Below, in pieces: positions 1-11,296 of a stretch of DNA of 64,000 nt (position 1 is the first letter of the stretch; each line of letters begins with the position of its first letter). The DNA comes from Panulirus ornatus. Lineage: Eukaryota > Arthropoda > Malacostraca > Decapoda > Palinuridae. A model generated the notes under the pieces. It was not told where the DNA came from, did no database searches, and saw only the letters and a list, made by a program, of their open reading frames with translations. The translations under genes were made by a program, and so were the position numbers. The stretch spans positions 45,463,094 through 45,527,093 of the forward strand of contig NC_092230.1 of assembly GCF_036320965.1 (NCBI RefSeq), given 5' to 3'.

Positions 1-324
1 ATGGCGTCACGGAAAATATACATACGTAAAGTATATGCCTAGACAAGGGAAAGTATTAGCTTTCGAGAAAAAGAGTCAAGGAAGGAAAATGGGAAAATAC
101 GAGTTCAAATACAGGAGGAAAACACTTTACATATGACTCTAGGACGGTATGGGATCCTATCCTCACTAGCTGTACCAAACTCTGTACCGATAGAATGTAA
201 TATTGTATTCATTCTTGAAGAGGTTCCAACTCAACGTTCCAGACAATACAATCCGATTCACCATCTTCCACAGCCTGGCTTCAAAACTTGTTCCTTTTGA
301 ACTCCACACTCTACAATAATGCTG

Positions 325-327
<3 letters not shown>
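1..327. other. non-repetitive stretch, no feature seen
   Basis: Ordinary AT-rich sequence with no open frame of interest and no recognised repeat. Confidence 0.5.

Positions 328-402
<75 letters not shown>
328..402. repeat. (TC)n microsatellite
   Basis: Perfect dinucleotide run of about 75 bp. It is followed at once by CCTACAG, which resembles a 3' splice acceptor, but no exon could be recognised downstream. Confidence 0.97.
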
Positions 403-405
<3 letters not shown>

Positions 406-1069
406 CAGCTATTACTTCGGCCTTCTCCTCCCGAGAACTGGAGACTTGCGCTTCCTCCACCACTGTGCCACGTCGCGTCACACTCTAGAAGCCAAAGTGC
501 ATCACGTAATTACTGTAGTGGCTGCTGTGTGTCAAACCAAGAACGATAGGCCGATGTAAAGCCTGTATCTTCTCCCTCCCACCACCACCACCAGCAGCTG
601 TGACCTGTTCCTTTCTAAGAGTACGACTCTTCTTTCCCTTCCAACCTCATATTGCCAACTTTTCTGTCCCTGTGCTTCATCTGAGCCCTCAGAGACCACG
701 GTCGTCTGTGACTGGAGTCTGAATAGCTGAGGATAAAAGGGAAAAGATAGGAAAGTATAAGGATAGAGATGGGAAAGACGTAGGGTAGTAGGGTGAAGAA
801 AGACAGTATAAGGAGGAGGAGGAGAGGAAGTAATAGGTTGGAGAAGAAAAAATAGTAGGGTGAAGAAAGGAAAGAATAAGGTGGAGATGGGAAAGTATTA
901 GGGTGGAGATGGGAAAGTATAAGGTGGAGATGGGAAAGTATAAGGGTGGCAGACTAGGTACCACAACACACAAGGCGTGATAACAAGAGATACCAAATGA
1001 AGCTTTCTACCATTGTCCTGTGGCATGACAGAATGAGAAAACCAACAGAGGACATTTATTGAGGAGAAG

Positions 1070-1074
<5 letters not shown>
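403..1074. other. purine-rich stretch with imperfect short repeats
   Basis: From about 735 to 950 the sequence repeats variants of GGTGGAGATGGGAAAGTA at roughly 20-24 bp spacing. The rest shows no recognisable feature. Confidence 0.5.

Positions 1075-1127
<53 letters not shown>
1075..1127. repeat. (AC)n microsatellite
   Basis: Perfect run of about 53 bp. Confidence 0.97.
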
Positions 1128-1128
<1 letters not shown>

Positions 1129-1267
1129 CCAGCAACATTAACAACCACTCAAACTTTGGAAACTCTTCATAGTTAGAGGGTTGCCTCTCCTTCCCCTATT
1201 TTTCCCCCCCCTCCTCCTCGTCCACCCACCACCACCTCCTCCTCCTCCTCCCGCTAAAACTTCCTTC

Positions 1268-1271
<4 letters not shown>

Positions 1272-1338
<67 letters not shown>
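1272..1338. repeat. (CT)n microsatellite
   Basis: Perfect run of about 67 bp, preceded by a CTC-rich stretch (1200-1260). Confidence 0.97.
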
Positions 1339-1341
<3 letters not shown>

Positions 1342-1917
1342 CCTCAAGCCCTGGGAGTGACTCAGTCCACATCACCTAAATGAAAACGGGACGCGAGCCC
1401 AGCGAGACCGGGGGGAACTTTTCACGTATCTTGAAGACTCCATCCTTATGAACATCGGCCGCCAGCAGCGCCCCCCCCGCCGCTCCTGACGACGCTCTCT
1501 CTCTCTCTCCTTCTTCTTCGCCTTCGGCAGTAGCGCACCACCATCACCACCAGCTCCCCCCTTCCTGCCTGCCGGTGCTTGCTTGAGCTTGCTCCTGTCC
1601 TGAACTTTATCCCCTTCCCCATCACATCTCATTCGAACGAGGGTTTGTGGGAGAGGGAAGCCCCCTTCCTCTTCCGCCACCCACACACCCTCCTCCTGCT
1701 CCTCCTCTCCGCCCCCCCCCCCCTTCCCTCCCTCCCCTGATCTAAGGTGACGTCAGTGGCACGGACCGAATCCCCCAGGCCATTTTCTATTCTTTTACCA
1801 ATCCCCCTATCCCTCGAGGAAGAGACAGACAGACAAACTCCGGAGGGGTAGTAGTAGTGGGGGAGGAGGGTGGGGGGGAGTTAGGAGGAGTGAGGGGGGG
1901 ATGACGAAGAGAGTCTA
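1339..1917. other. GC-rich low-complexity stretch, no gene seen
   Basis: C-rich and CTC-rich sequence up to about 1740, then G-rich sequence at 1840-1900. Open frames here are low complexity and resemble no family I know. Confidence 0.45.
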
Positions 1918-2194
1918 TCCCCCCTCCCTACCAACCCCCACCCCTGCCCCTCCCCCACCCCCTGCCCCTCCCCCACCAACCCCAACCCCTTCCCCTCCCC
2001 CACCAACCCCCACCCCTCCCCTCCCCCACCAACCCCCACCCCTTCCCCTCCCCCGCCAACCCCCACCTCCTGCCCGTCCCCCACCAACCCCCACCTCCTG
2101 CCCTCCCCCACCAACCCCAACCCCTTCCCCTCCCCCACCAACCCCCACCTCCTCCCCCTCCCCCACCAACCCCCACCCCCTCCCCCTCCTCCCC
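1918..2194. repeat. C-rich minisatellite, about 22-25 bp unit
   Basis: Imperfect tandem units built from CCCCTCCCCCACCAACCCC, roughly a dozen copies. The minus strand is a series of G-runs of 3-5 spaced by T, A or GG, which suits G-quadruplex folding. Pro-Thr and Gly-rich open frames across it are by-products of the repeat. Confidence 0.9.
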
Positions 2195-2493
2195 AGCATC
2201 AGCAATCTCGTCCAAGCTCCTGAGAATCTTGGCCAGTTTGCCTCACTATGCTTAATGACTTTTCCCGTCCCCCTTTTTTTTTTCTTTCTTTCTTTCTTTT
2301 CTTTTTCTTCCCCCGAAGTCCTCAACGCAGATGAAGCCTTTTTTTCTTTTTTTTTTTTTTTTTCTTTCCGAAGAGCAGCGGACGATTTCCCACAAAGGTG
2401 CGACCCTGGCCGACTTGCGGCTTCTCACCTCCGTGTCCTCAAAACTGCTACGTGTGTTAACCCAGAGGCACCGTCGCTGAGGCTATACGTGTA
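2195..2493. other. T-rich stretch, no gene seen
   Basis: Contains a TTTC-rich run (2270-2310) and a poly-T run near 2340-2362; otherwise unremarkable. Confidence 0.45.
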
Positions 2494-2575
2494 TAGATAG
2501 ATAGATAGACAGATAGAGAGATAGATAGACATAGTAGATACAGACATAGATAAATAGATAGATAGATATAGACAT
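2494..2575. repeat. (GATA)n imperfect microsatellite
   Basis: TAGATAGA units interrupted by CAGA, GAGA and CATA variants. Confidence 0.9.
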
Positions 2576-2783
2576 ATGTATGTAATGCGATTACAGCCTG
2601 TGTCACTGATAGGAAACGAAACAAAAAAAAAATAGTTTGGTAATCGGATGAAATAATTAATTTAATGGCCTTTGTAATTCACTTGAAGGCCACTGCAATA
2701 CGAAAATGCTCGGGGATTAAAATGAAGAGCTTATGTGTATAAAAGGCTTTCATGAGTTTTCCATTGAGTCTTGCTGGCCTGGG

Positions 2784-2787
<4 letters not shown>

Positions 2788-2861
<74 letters not shown>
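2788..2861. repeat. (GA)n microsatellite
   Basis: Perfect run of about 74 bp followed by a GC/G run and then (GGA)n at 2928-2955. Confidence 0.97.
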
Positions 2862-2863
<2 letters not shown>

Positions 2864-3121
2864 GGGGGGGGGGAAAGAGAGGAAAGAGAGAAGTTTTAAC
2901 AACTACGTAGACGCTGTGAGAGAGAGGAGGAGGAGGAGGAGGAGGAGGAAGAGGAGGGAGTCGAACCCTGGAGATGATGATTGGAGGCAAGACGTAAGAC
3001 TCGTTCGTGCAGGTAAGAGCCACAAGAGATTGTTACCTTTAAGACCCCACTTGACGTGTGCCCACTGAGGGGAAAAACTACTAACCCTCCCCCCCCAGGA
3101 CTCTCACAGCCACGAACAAGT

Positions 3122-3853
3122 CCCCTCACAGATGGAAGGGACTTTACCCCTCACAGAAGGAAGGGACTTTACCCTCACAGAGGGAAGGGACTTTACCCTC
3201 ACAGAAGGAAGGGACTTTACCCCTCACAGAAGGAAGGGACTTTACCCCTCACAGAAGGAAGGGACTTTACCCCTCACAGAAGGAAGGGACTTTACCCCTC
3301 ACAGAAGGAAGGGACTTTACCCCTCACAGAAGGAAGGGACTTTACCCCTCACAGAAGGAAGGGACTTTACCCCTCACAGAAGGAAGGGACTTTACCCTCA
3401 CAGAAGGAAGGGACTTTACCCCTCACAGAAGGAAGGGACTTTACCCCTCACAGAAGGAAGGGACTTTACCCCTCACAGATGGAAGGGACTTTACCCCTCA
3501 CAGAAGGAAGGGACTTTACCCCTCACAGAAGGAAGGGACTTTAACCTCACAGAAGGAAGGGACTTTACCCCTCACAGATGAAAGGACTTTACCCTCACAG
3601 AAGGAAGGGACTTTACCCCTCACAGAAGGAAGGGACTTTACCCCTCACAGAAGGAAGGGACTTTACCCCTCACAGAAGGAAGGGACTTTACCCCTCACAG
3701 AAGGAAGGGACTTTACCCCTCACAGAAGGAAGGGACTTTACCCTTACAGAAGGAAGGGACTTTACCCCTCACAGAAGGAAGGGACTTTACCCCTCACAGA
3801 AGGAAGGGACTTTACCCCTCACAGAAGGAAGGGACTTTACCCTTACAGAAGGT
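3122..3853. repeat. 25-bp minisatellite array
   Basis: About 29 tandem copies of the unit CCTCACAGAAGG + AAGGGACTTTACC (25 bp, sometimes 24). Copies are nearly identical, which suggests recent expansion. Because 25 is not a multiple of three, the peptide rotates through all frames on the plus strand and long open frames appear without being genes. Confidence 0.97.
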
Positions 3854-3938
3854 CAAAAAGGACCATATGTATTTTTTCCTTCTGTCGATTACAACAAGAT
3901 AATAGAAAACGGCAGTGAGGATCCTCCTCCCACATCAT

Positions 3939-3941
<3 letters not shown>

Positions 3942-4003
<62 letters not shown>
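3942..4003. repeat. (CT)n microsatellite
   Basis: Run of about 62 bp directly after a C-rich edge. Confidence 0.97.
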
Positions 4004-4008
<5 letters not shown>

Positions 4009-4360
4009 AACCCTACCAAGTCTCACTTGCACGACACAAGGCCAACAACAGATCGACCTCATCAACAAGGTCGTTTTCTTCGCACGCACGTGACATCGTT
4101 AGCTTTAAAACAAAACAAAACAAAAAAAAGAAAGATAAGAAACTGGCCTGGGCTAAATCCCCGACGAAATCTGACTATCGTAAAAGAAATACAAATGTCT
4201 ACCATCATGGCCAGACCGCTGAGCAAACACAATATGTTTTAAAGGAGTTTTGCGTTTTGCAATGAATCGAGTTAGAATAACAAGGTCAGGGCTTACTGGG
4301 TTTAAAAAACAGCCAGCGCCACTCCAGCCACTGCCCTGCTGCCTTCACCGACTCACATGA
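4004..4360. other. stretch without recognisable feature
   Basis: Unique-looking sequence with an A-rich patch at 4108-4138. No coding signal. Confidence 0.45.
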
Positions 4361-4692
4361 AGAGAGGGGAAGAGGAGGAGGAACTGGATGGTGGGGAAGA
4401 GGAGGAAGTGGATGGTGGGGAAGAGGAGCAAGAGAATGGTTGGGAAGAGGAGGAAGAGAATGGTGGGGAGGAGGAGCAATACGATGGTGGGGAAGAAGGA
4501 GGAACTGGATGGTGGGGAAAAGGAGCAACTGGATGGTGGGAAAGAGGAGGAACAAGACGGTGGGGAAGAGGAGGAACTGGATGGTGGGGAAGAGGAGGAA
4601 CTGGATGGTGGGAAAGAGGAGGAACAAGACGGTGGGGAAGATGAGGAACTGGATGATAGGGAAGAGGAGCAGGAGAATGGTGGGGAAGAGGG
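4361..4692. repeat. 24-bp purine-rich minisatellite
   Basis: About 13 imperfect copies of AACTGGATGGTGGGGA + AGAGGAGG. The 24-bp period keeps frame, so open frames such as repeated MVGKRRNW octapeptides appear on the plus strand. These look like repeat translations rather than a gene. Confidence 0.93.
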
Positions 4693-5040
4693 AGGAAGGA
4701 GAAGCTGAGTGAAGGAAGACGAGGAAGGTGGTGTTGAGGAAGAGGAGGAATGATCAGTTAGGAAAGAATGAAGGAAACAGAAAAGGGAAGGGGAACAAAA
4801 CAAAATGAAAGTAGGGAAGCGGAACACAGGAACAAAACAAGAGGCAGAGAATGGAACAAGTGAAGAGCTTATGTAAAGCTAAGACAATTACCAGTTGAAC
4901 TGTCATGCACTGGAGCATGAACATGGCATTATTAAAGTACATATGTAGTAATCTACATGTACTGATGCCTCTCGTCCAGTGATACAGCGTACAACCATAA
5001 TGTACGTTAACTACATGACTACTTCCTCAGCGGCGTCTTG
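4693..5040. other. stretch without recognisable feature
   Basis: Purine-rich up to about 4860, then ordinary sequence. No coding signal. Confidence 0.45.
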
Positions 5041-5316
5041 ACCTTCCTCAACTCTGTCCATCTAGTGTCTGGAAGACCTTCCTCAAGTCTGTCCATCTGG
5101 TCTCTGGAAGACCTTCTTCAAGTCTGTCCATCTGGTCTCTGGAAGACCTTCCTCAAGTCTGTCCATCTGGTCTCTGGAAGACCTTCCTCAAGTCTGTCCA
5201 TCTGGTCTCTGGAAGACCTTCCTCAAGTCTGTCCATCCGGTCTCTGGAAGACCTTCCTCAAGTCTGTCCATCTGGTCTCTGGAAGACCGTCCTCAACTTT
5301 GTCCATCTGGTTCCAG
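5041..5316. repeat. 35-bp minisatellite
   Basis: About 8 copies of a 35-bp unit beginning CTGTCCATCTGGTCTCTGGA and ending with AGACCTTCCTCAAGT. Internal units are almost identical; the edges are diverged. Confidence 0.95.
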
Positions 5317-5388
5317 GAAGACCTATCTATCGGGTCTCCTCTCGGCTTTCCAGAGGTGTTCCAAGGACCCTCCAGCAGGCTAACAACA

Positions 5389-5390
<2 letters not shown>

Positions 5391-5452
<62 letters not shown>
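5391..5452. repeat. (CT)n microsatellite
   Basis: Run of about 62 bp followed by TGCAG, resembling a polypyrimidine tract plus acceptor AG. Confidence 0.97.
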
Positions 5453-5455
<3 letters not shown>

Positions 5456-6417
5456 GTGGTCGCGTCTTCAAAAAGTTCGTTCTCTTAATGGTCTGAGTAA
5501 GTTTCTCATCTTGCCTCCAGCAGGAGACCCTCACCAGCACTGCTCGGCACTCTTAAACATTTGCACGACTTGATTCCTCCATCTCTCTCATACCCTGGTT
5601 TTCTAAAGTCTTTTCTTTTTTTCTCTCCTTTCTCTTTTATCTTTCCATACTCCATTACCTCTGTCTGGTTTTCCTTTCCAGTGCCTTGCTTGTCCTTTCT
5701 TCCTTTATTCCAGTGTCTGAATGACCTCCCCACCACGGCTCTTCTGAGATTCTGAATGTGTGGTATACATCCCTCAATCATTTTAGGGAAAGAGCAGAGG
5801 TTGTACACATGCATCTATAGCGTATCTTAACGCACTGGGTTAACCTCCAAAGGGCAAAAGCCTTCTCTTCTGACAGAATCCAACGCTGAGCCACCACCAC
5901 TTCTCCTTTCCTACCTACCCCAGCTCTCAGAGTAACCCGAAAACATCCTTCGTCTCAAAAGCCTGGCGGTTCCCTGAACCCTGTCTGCCTTTTTCCTGCA
6001 AAAGATTGGCCCGGTAAATATTGTCATTTCCGTGGTCGCACGTTCCCAGTAGGTATATATGTCACGCTTTTCAAAGCACCAAACAACGAGTAACACACAG
6101 CAACACATCTGATTGGAATGGTTGGGAGTTTTAGTGTACGGAACGCGTGGATATCCTTCCGTGCGTTTTACACGGAACTTTTCAGCAAAATGTACGAATA
6201 AAGAAAGTGGGATCGTCTTCTGTAACACAGCAAAGCCTAAAGAGAGCTAAGCTTAGCCTAGCTACGCTAAACCTAACCTAAACCAAAAACTACGACGTAG
6301 TTCCTAAACTTAAACGTTTTATAGATGGAAAATACCGATCGCTCGCTCTAAACGAGGCCATAACCACTTCGGTTAAGTCATTCCAAGACACGTATTGCCA
6401 AAGCTTTACTTCACGAG

Positions 6418-6421
<4 letters not shown>
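5453..6421. other. stretch without recognisable feature
   Basis: About 970 bp of unique-looking sequence. A short CCTAACCTAAACC patch near 6270 is too short to be telomeric. No supported gene. Confidence 0.45.

Positions 6422-6493
<72 letters not shown>
6422..6493. repeat. (CT)n microsatellite
   Basis: Perfect run of about 72 bp. Confidence 0.97.
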
Positions 6494-6496
<3 letters not shown>

Positions 6497-6908
6497 CTCC
6501 TTACTGCACAGCAGTGGCTACTTAACTGTGCACCCCCACGCCCATCCTGTGACCGGGAGGAGGGAGGCGGGGGGAGGGGAAAGTTACAAACCCATCCGGT
6601 AGGATACTCACAGTGTCATACACTTCCCCACATCTCGTACCCTGGTCCTCAATCACCAGACCCTTCCCCAAAACCAGCGCAGTCGTGCGCACACCAAACA
6701 TTTCAGCCAAATTCAGTGGGAAACATACAAAGCAGAAAATCATAGTGAAGTAATGCTTTTCAGTTCATCAAAGTCCGCTCAAAGGCGGTGAAATAATGCT
6801 CAGAAACGGAACGTATGGTTTAGATGATGGAATTACGAGAAGCTGTGAGATGGTTCGGTAGCCTAGGGCTGGGACGAGAGAGGGGACGGGGAGAAAATGA
6901 TGATGAAG

Positions 6909-6914
<6 letters not shown>
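6494..6914. other. stretch without recognisable feature
   Basis: Unique-looking sequence between two dinucleotide arrays; no coding signal. Confidence 0.4.

Positions 6915-6979
<65 letters not shown>
6915..6979. repeat. (GA)n microsatellite
   Basis: Perfect run of about 65 bp. Confidence 0.97.
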
Positions 6980-6982
<3 letters not shown>

Positions 6983-7151
6983 CGGGTGGAAAAGAGGGAG
7001 ACTATGAGACGGGTTAGGTGGGAAAGATGAAAGAATTGGGAGAGGAAGGCATGAGGAACACGAGGGAGCAGGGATAGTGATGATACGAATGTAAACAAAG
7101 ACACATCGTGAACGACTCGCTCCGAATTTCACAAAAAAACATGACAGTCAG

Positions 7152-7152
<1 letters not shown>

Positions 7153-7199
<47 letters not shown>
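7153..7199. repeat. (CA)n microsatellite
   Basis: Perfect run of about 47 bp. Confidence 0.97.
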
Positions 7200-7202
<3 letters not shown>

Positions 7203-7351
7203 TAAATAGGGTCAGCTTTGTGGACGACTGCATGCAGACTCGTTACCTGGTAAGTACTGTTTTATTCATTCGAATAATGAATTTAAAGCATTATGAAAAG
7301 TCCTACGTCTATTTCAACAGTGCCTGTTGGATTATAATCTTACCCCTGACG

Positions 7352-7378
<27 letters not shown>
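7352..7378. repeat. (CA)n microsatellite
   Basis: Short perfect run of about 27 bp. Confidence 0.95.
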
Positions 7379-7382
<4 letters not shown>

Positions 7383-7445
7383 AAGATTTAAAATGTTTCT
7401 CTGTGGCACAGAATGTTTAGGAGATGGGGCAGCACGAGTGTACAG

Positions 7446-7447
<2 letters not shown>

Positions 7448-7506
<59 letters not shown>
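7448..7506. repeat. (CT)n microsatellite
   Basis: Perfect run of about 59 bp. Confidence 0.97.
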
Positions 7507-7508
<2 letters not shown>

Positions 7509-8094
7509 GTTCTGTACAAGCAGGTAATTACACATAGACAAGCATAATTACACATCCAAGTGGCTAATATAGTACAAGCTAAGATCGCTTGTTAACGTAT
7601 CAGAAATAACATGACTGAGAGAACAAAATCAGTTCATCAATAACATTTCCCATTTCTCTTTCTTTTGATGTCGAACATTCCAACCATGGACGAAATCGCT
7701 TGACAGACCCTTGACCTTGGAGTAACCAAAACAAAATGGTATTAAGAAACAAGTGAGGTTCTGTGAGGCAGTATAACCCGACCATCACACCAGGTACTGA
7801 ACTCCTTCAGGAACAGCGACCACAAACCAGTGTACAGGGTCTTCCAGGTGGTCAGTGTTTCACATTTCCTACCTGCAATCAGTTGGGTGGTCGTGACCCA
7901 TCTCATAAGGGCAGTACAGCCGTACCTGAGCCGTTCATATCCACAGCGTTGTTATCTGGTCTTGTGCGAGCCCCCAGCCCCCTCGCCTCCTCAACACTTA
8001 ACACTCACTCTCCGAAGATAAGTGAGGGAGTAAATACCTCCTCCAACAGCGCCTCATTATTACTTATCATTATGCATTCTGGTCTTAAGTGTCT
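7507..8094. other. stretch without recognisable feature
   Basis: Unique-looking sequence; an open frame starting near 7763 lacks any recognisable domain and ends in the CCAA-rich patch. Confidence 0.45.
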
Positions 8095-8245
8095 CAACCA
8101 GCTAGCCAGACAACCTACCAACCACCTAAGAAGCCAGCCAATTAGCCTACTAACCAACCAATGCAACCAAACCAACTAACCAGATAGCCAGTCAATGAAT
8201 AGAAGAACCCGTTCACCAGCCAACCAACCAACCCATCAACCATGG
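8095..8245. repeat. CCAAC/CCAGC-rich degenerate tetramer repeat
   Basis: Scattered ACCAACCAACC and AGCCAGCC motifs form low-complexity sequence without a clean period. A similar patch occurs at 28330-28540. Confidence 0.6.
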
Positions 8246-8589
8246 GGGTTCTCCCTCTCATTTCTCACCTCCCTTGACAACCTCCATCTGCCCTACACAC
8301 CACACAATCTTCATCACCAACACATCCTTAGCATCCAGGTCAGGCGTGCGCTCAACAGACACCGTTGAACGAGCAATTATCACACGGGCCACTAAGAGCT
8401 TTGAAGGGTTTACACCACCACAACCAACCCCACTTTTCTTCTCCATATTTTTTTACCTCCCTTCATCCAAGTTATATAAAGTCAAGTGAAGGACATTATA
8501 ATACCCCTAAAGGAGAGACCTCTTCAGAATACGAGACACTGTCTCTCTCCACGTTTAGTCACGAAGGCGACAACACCACAATTGTACCC
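8246..8589. other. stretch without recognisable feature
   Basis: No repeat or coding signal seen. Confidence 0.4.
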
Positions 8590-8616
8590 CACACACACAC
8601 ACACACACACACACAC
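8590..8616. repeat. (CA)n microsatellite
   Basis: Short perfect run of about 27 bp. Confidence 0.95.
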
Positions 8617-8986
8617 CCTCACACAACGCTGTGATAATGTCGTGTTACGCTGTGATAATTCCACATTACGTTGTAAGGATGATCTCGCATCATGGATGTA
8701 CTTCCTGATGAGGAGATGAAGACTGCTGTAGTTCATGTTATCTGCCCAAATCCCATGATTATAACTAATAAGGATGTATCCATTATTCCCTCTGTTAGAA
8801 GAGGGGGGAAAAATATATAATTCTTGGGTTATCAACATTGCAAATGCATGCAGTAATATCTTAACAGTCCGTCACTAACACGACGAGTATAAACATGGGT
8901 TGGAGACAGACGTGCCCAAGGTGACTGCACCGCACAAGTACAGACAAGATGTATAAAACATTAGACAACTGGTGATTTCTTCTCTC

Positions 8987-8989
<3 letters not shown>

Positions 8990-9022
<33 letters not shown>
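8990..9022. repeat. (CA)n microsatellite
   Basis: Perfect run of about 33 bp. Confidence 0.95.
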
Positions 9023-9024
<2 letters not shown>

Positions 9025-9800
9025 CAGTGACAAAGATCTACCACACACTAGACCACTCTGCTGTGGACCACTGAAACCCAAGCTCCTCAAGGATACAGAG
9101 CTTGGAACTCCACCACAACCGTCTGTTAGAAAATAGATATATCTATCAATCCTTCACCGCCACCGTCATTACAACATCCTCATCCTCAACCACTGTTATG
9201 TTCCCCGTCCTCATCCATCACCTCCTAAATACAACCAATTAGACTCACTTTGATATGTTCCTTATCTTCACTTTACCATAACCCACAGTCTCTCAAAAGT
9301 CCTCCTGTAACATACAGTTCAGACGAGTGTTCAAATAGAGTTATAATAACCGAGAATTGTCTCAACCACTGTACGTGAGCCATATGATTTCTTTTAGGAT
9401 CTGTTTAAGGAAATAGAATTACGACCAAGTGATGGGTCCCACCCTTGCCCAAGAGGTATATACGTAACTAAAACCTGTGCAGAATATTTACCCACACTCA
9501 TATAACATCTTGTGGAGTCCTCAGGCTCTTATCAGACTCCGCTGACAAGATCCAATCCACTGCCTCACGTACACTTCGCTACACTCCCCTGTGTATACAG
9601 AATTTAATACACGTCTCCCAGTACATGTCTCTGGGGAGAGATCTGACTACACATATGAGAAAGCACATATCCTCTAGCTACATATCTGACGACATATAAT
9701 CGAGTGTGAGCCTATCTCCAAAAGCCATTGAGCATACACATCTAATAATATACAGTAGCATAACATGTTTAAGAACATACCCACAGGAACACTTTCTTGA

Positions 9801-9805
<5 letters not shown>
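9023..9805. other. stretch without recognisable feature
   Basis: About 780 bp of unique-looking sequence with no supported gene. Confidence 0.45.

Positions 9806-9890
<85 letters not shown>
9806..9890. repeat. (TA)n microsatellite
   Basis: Perfect run of about 85 bp, ending just before the inverted hammerhead-type repeat. Confidence 0.97.
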
Positions 9891-9892
<2 letters not shown>

Positions 9893-9902
9893 GTTTTTTT
9901 TT

Positions 9903-9989
9903 CATCCACGGGGAAATGAAAGACGATAAGTTCCCAAGCGCACTTTCGTGTAATGATCACATCATCAGGAGAGACACAAGAAAGAAATA
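9903..9989 (-). mobile_element. hammerhead-type terminal repeat, minus arm
   Basis: Read on the minus strand this is the same element seen at 36.0, 37.5, 39.9 and 43.9 kb: TTTCTTTCTTGTGTCTCTC, the hammerhead-like core, then GGGAACTTATCG and TTTCATTTCCCCGTGG. It is joined head to head with a plus-strand arm (9988-10058), giving a hairpin of roughly 70-bp arms. The family is probably a Penelope-like retroelement terminal repeat (inference from the ribozyme type and the inverted arrangement); no protein remnant is present. Confidence 0.7.
9932..9974 (-). ncRNA. hammerhead-like ribozyme motif (variant)
   Basis: On the minus strand: stem I strand UCUC, then CUGAUGA (complement of 9962-9968), a one-base U insertion, stem II GUG/CAC around a 7-base loop, CGAAA, stem III AGUGCGCU, then GGGA. 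Compared with the intact copies, the stem I and stem III changes (GGGA with CUCU, and U-G in stem III) keep pairing through wobbles, and the stem II loop change is neutral. The self-complementary stem III implies activity as a dimer. The motif is visible; activity is not shown. Confidence 0.5.
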
Positions 9990-10058
9990 TCTCCCCTAAT
10001 GTTGTGATCATTATGCGAAAGTGCACTTGGGAACTTATCGTGTTTCATTTCCACGGAT
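9988..10058 (+). mobile_element. hammerhead-type terminal repeat, plus arm (decayed core)
   Basis: Plus-strand copy facing 9903-9989. It retains CGAAAGTGCACTTGGGAA and TTATCGTGTTTCATTT, but the core reads CTAATGT instead of CTGATGA and the stem II 3' strand is TGC rather than CAC, so this arm should not self-cleave. Confidence 0.65.
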
Positions 10059-10118
10059 AAAAAAAAGAAAGCAATTTACTTGATTACGCGTTCAATTGCG
10101 TTCTTTTCCAGCATGTGT

Positions 10119-10231
<113 letters not shown>

Positions 10232-10475
10232 TTAAGTACCTATCAAGACACACCCTTGCCTAGAACACTCCCTAAGTACATACGGACACCACCACCTTCC
10301 ATCACCTGTTCTGGTTGACCCTGGCCTGGGCGTGTCTCAAGAGACCATTACCCACTACAACGAAAACCTCTTCAGGCCCATCGGCCCTTAATGCTACAGG
10401 GTGTGTATGTGTGGGTAAAATGGAAGGCCTCTGTGTCGCTTCATCGACCACATGTAAATAAGGACGGAGGTAAAG

Positions 10476-10480
<5 letters not shown>

Positions 10481-10510
<30 letters not shown>
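10481..10510. repeat. (CA)n microsatellite
   Basis: Perfect run of about 30 bp. Confidence 0.95.
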
Positions 10511-10513
<3 letters not shown>

Positions 10514-10659
10514 CTCTTAATACTGGCCATGAAACCGGGTGAAACACTCTGTCCCTAAGTGAAGCCCCGAAGCTATCGAGTCGAACCCGCAGACGCCAAC
10601 ACAACAGCTGGGTCAGCTGATCAGACAGGTGGAGCTGCCCAAGACGACCCACTCTCCTT

Positions 10660-10661
<2 letters not shown>

Positions 10662-10714
<53 letters not shown>
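10662..10714. repeat. (GA)n microsatellite
   Basis: Perfect run of about 53 bp. Confidence 0.97.
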
Positions 10715-10718
<4 letters not shown>

Positions 10719-10987
10719 GATAAGAGCTGTATCGTTTATCAAACAAGTACAGCTGTGTTAGACACTGGTTCTCCTGTCTCAGTGAGCGAGAGAATAACCT
10801 TATCCCTGACTTGACTAATACAGGTGCACGAGACACCTGTCCTCTTGATAAAGTAGACAGATTAACAATAAGATAAAACCAGGAGGAAGCAAAGAAAAAA
10901 AATAATGATAGTAACGCGGAACTATTAGATGTAACAGGTGATTAATGCTACGATGTGGAGTCTCCACACTACTTGTGCCTCATGTCT

Positions 10988-11260
10988 CATACTACGCTCA
11001 TACACATATACACTCATACACATATACACTCATAATATACATATATATACACTCATACACTCATAAGATACACATATGCACTCATACACGTATACACTCA
11101 TAATATACATATATATATATACACTCATACACATATACACTCATAATATATACATATGCACTCATACACATATACACTCATAATATACATATATATACAC
11201 TCATACACATATACACTCATAATATACACATGTGCACTCATACACATATACACTCATATT

Positions 11261-11296
<36 letters not shown>

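Noticed and set aside
288..549. Leu-Ser repeat open frames across (CT)n arrays, here and at about 25 other loci
   Set aside because: Dinucleotide repeats give Leu-Ser, Arg-Glu, Cys-Val, Thr-His or Ile-Tyr frames with no stop; they are not genes.
2736..2750. TATA-box promoter (TATAAAAGGC)
   Set aside because: No exon or initiator downstream, only a (GA)n array. A second one near 52648 comes from a short TA tract.
3056..4093. Open frames of 149-171 residues over the 25-bp array
   Set aside because: The same peptide rotates through all plus frames because 25 is not a multiple of three. No codon bias or domain is seen.
7763..8179. 138-residue frame as a gene
   Set aside because: No recognisable motif, ends in CCAACC low complexity, and overlaps another frame of similar length.
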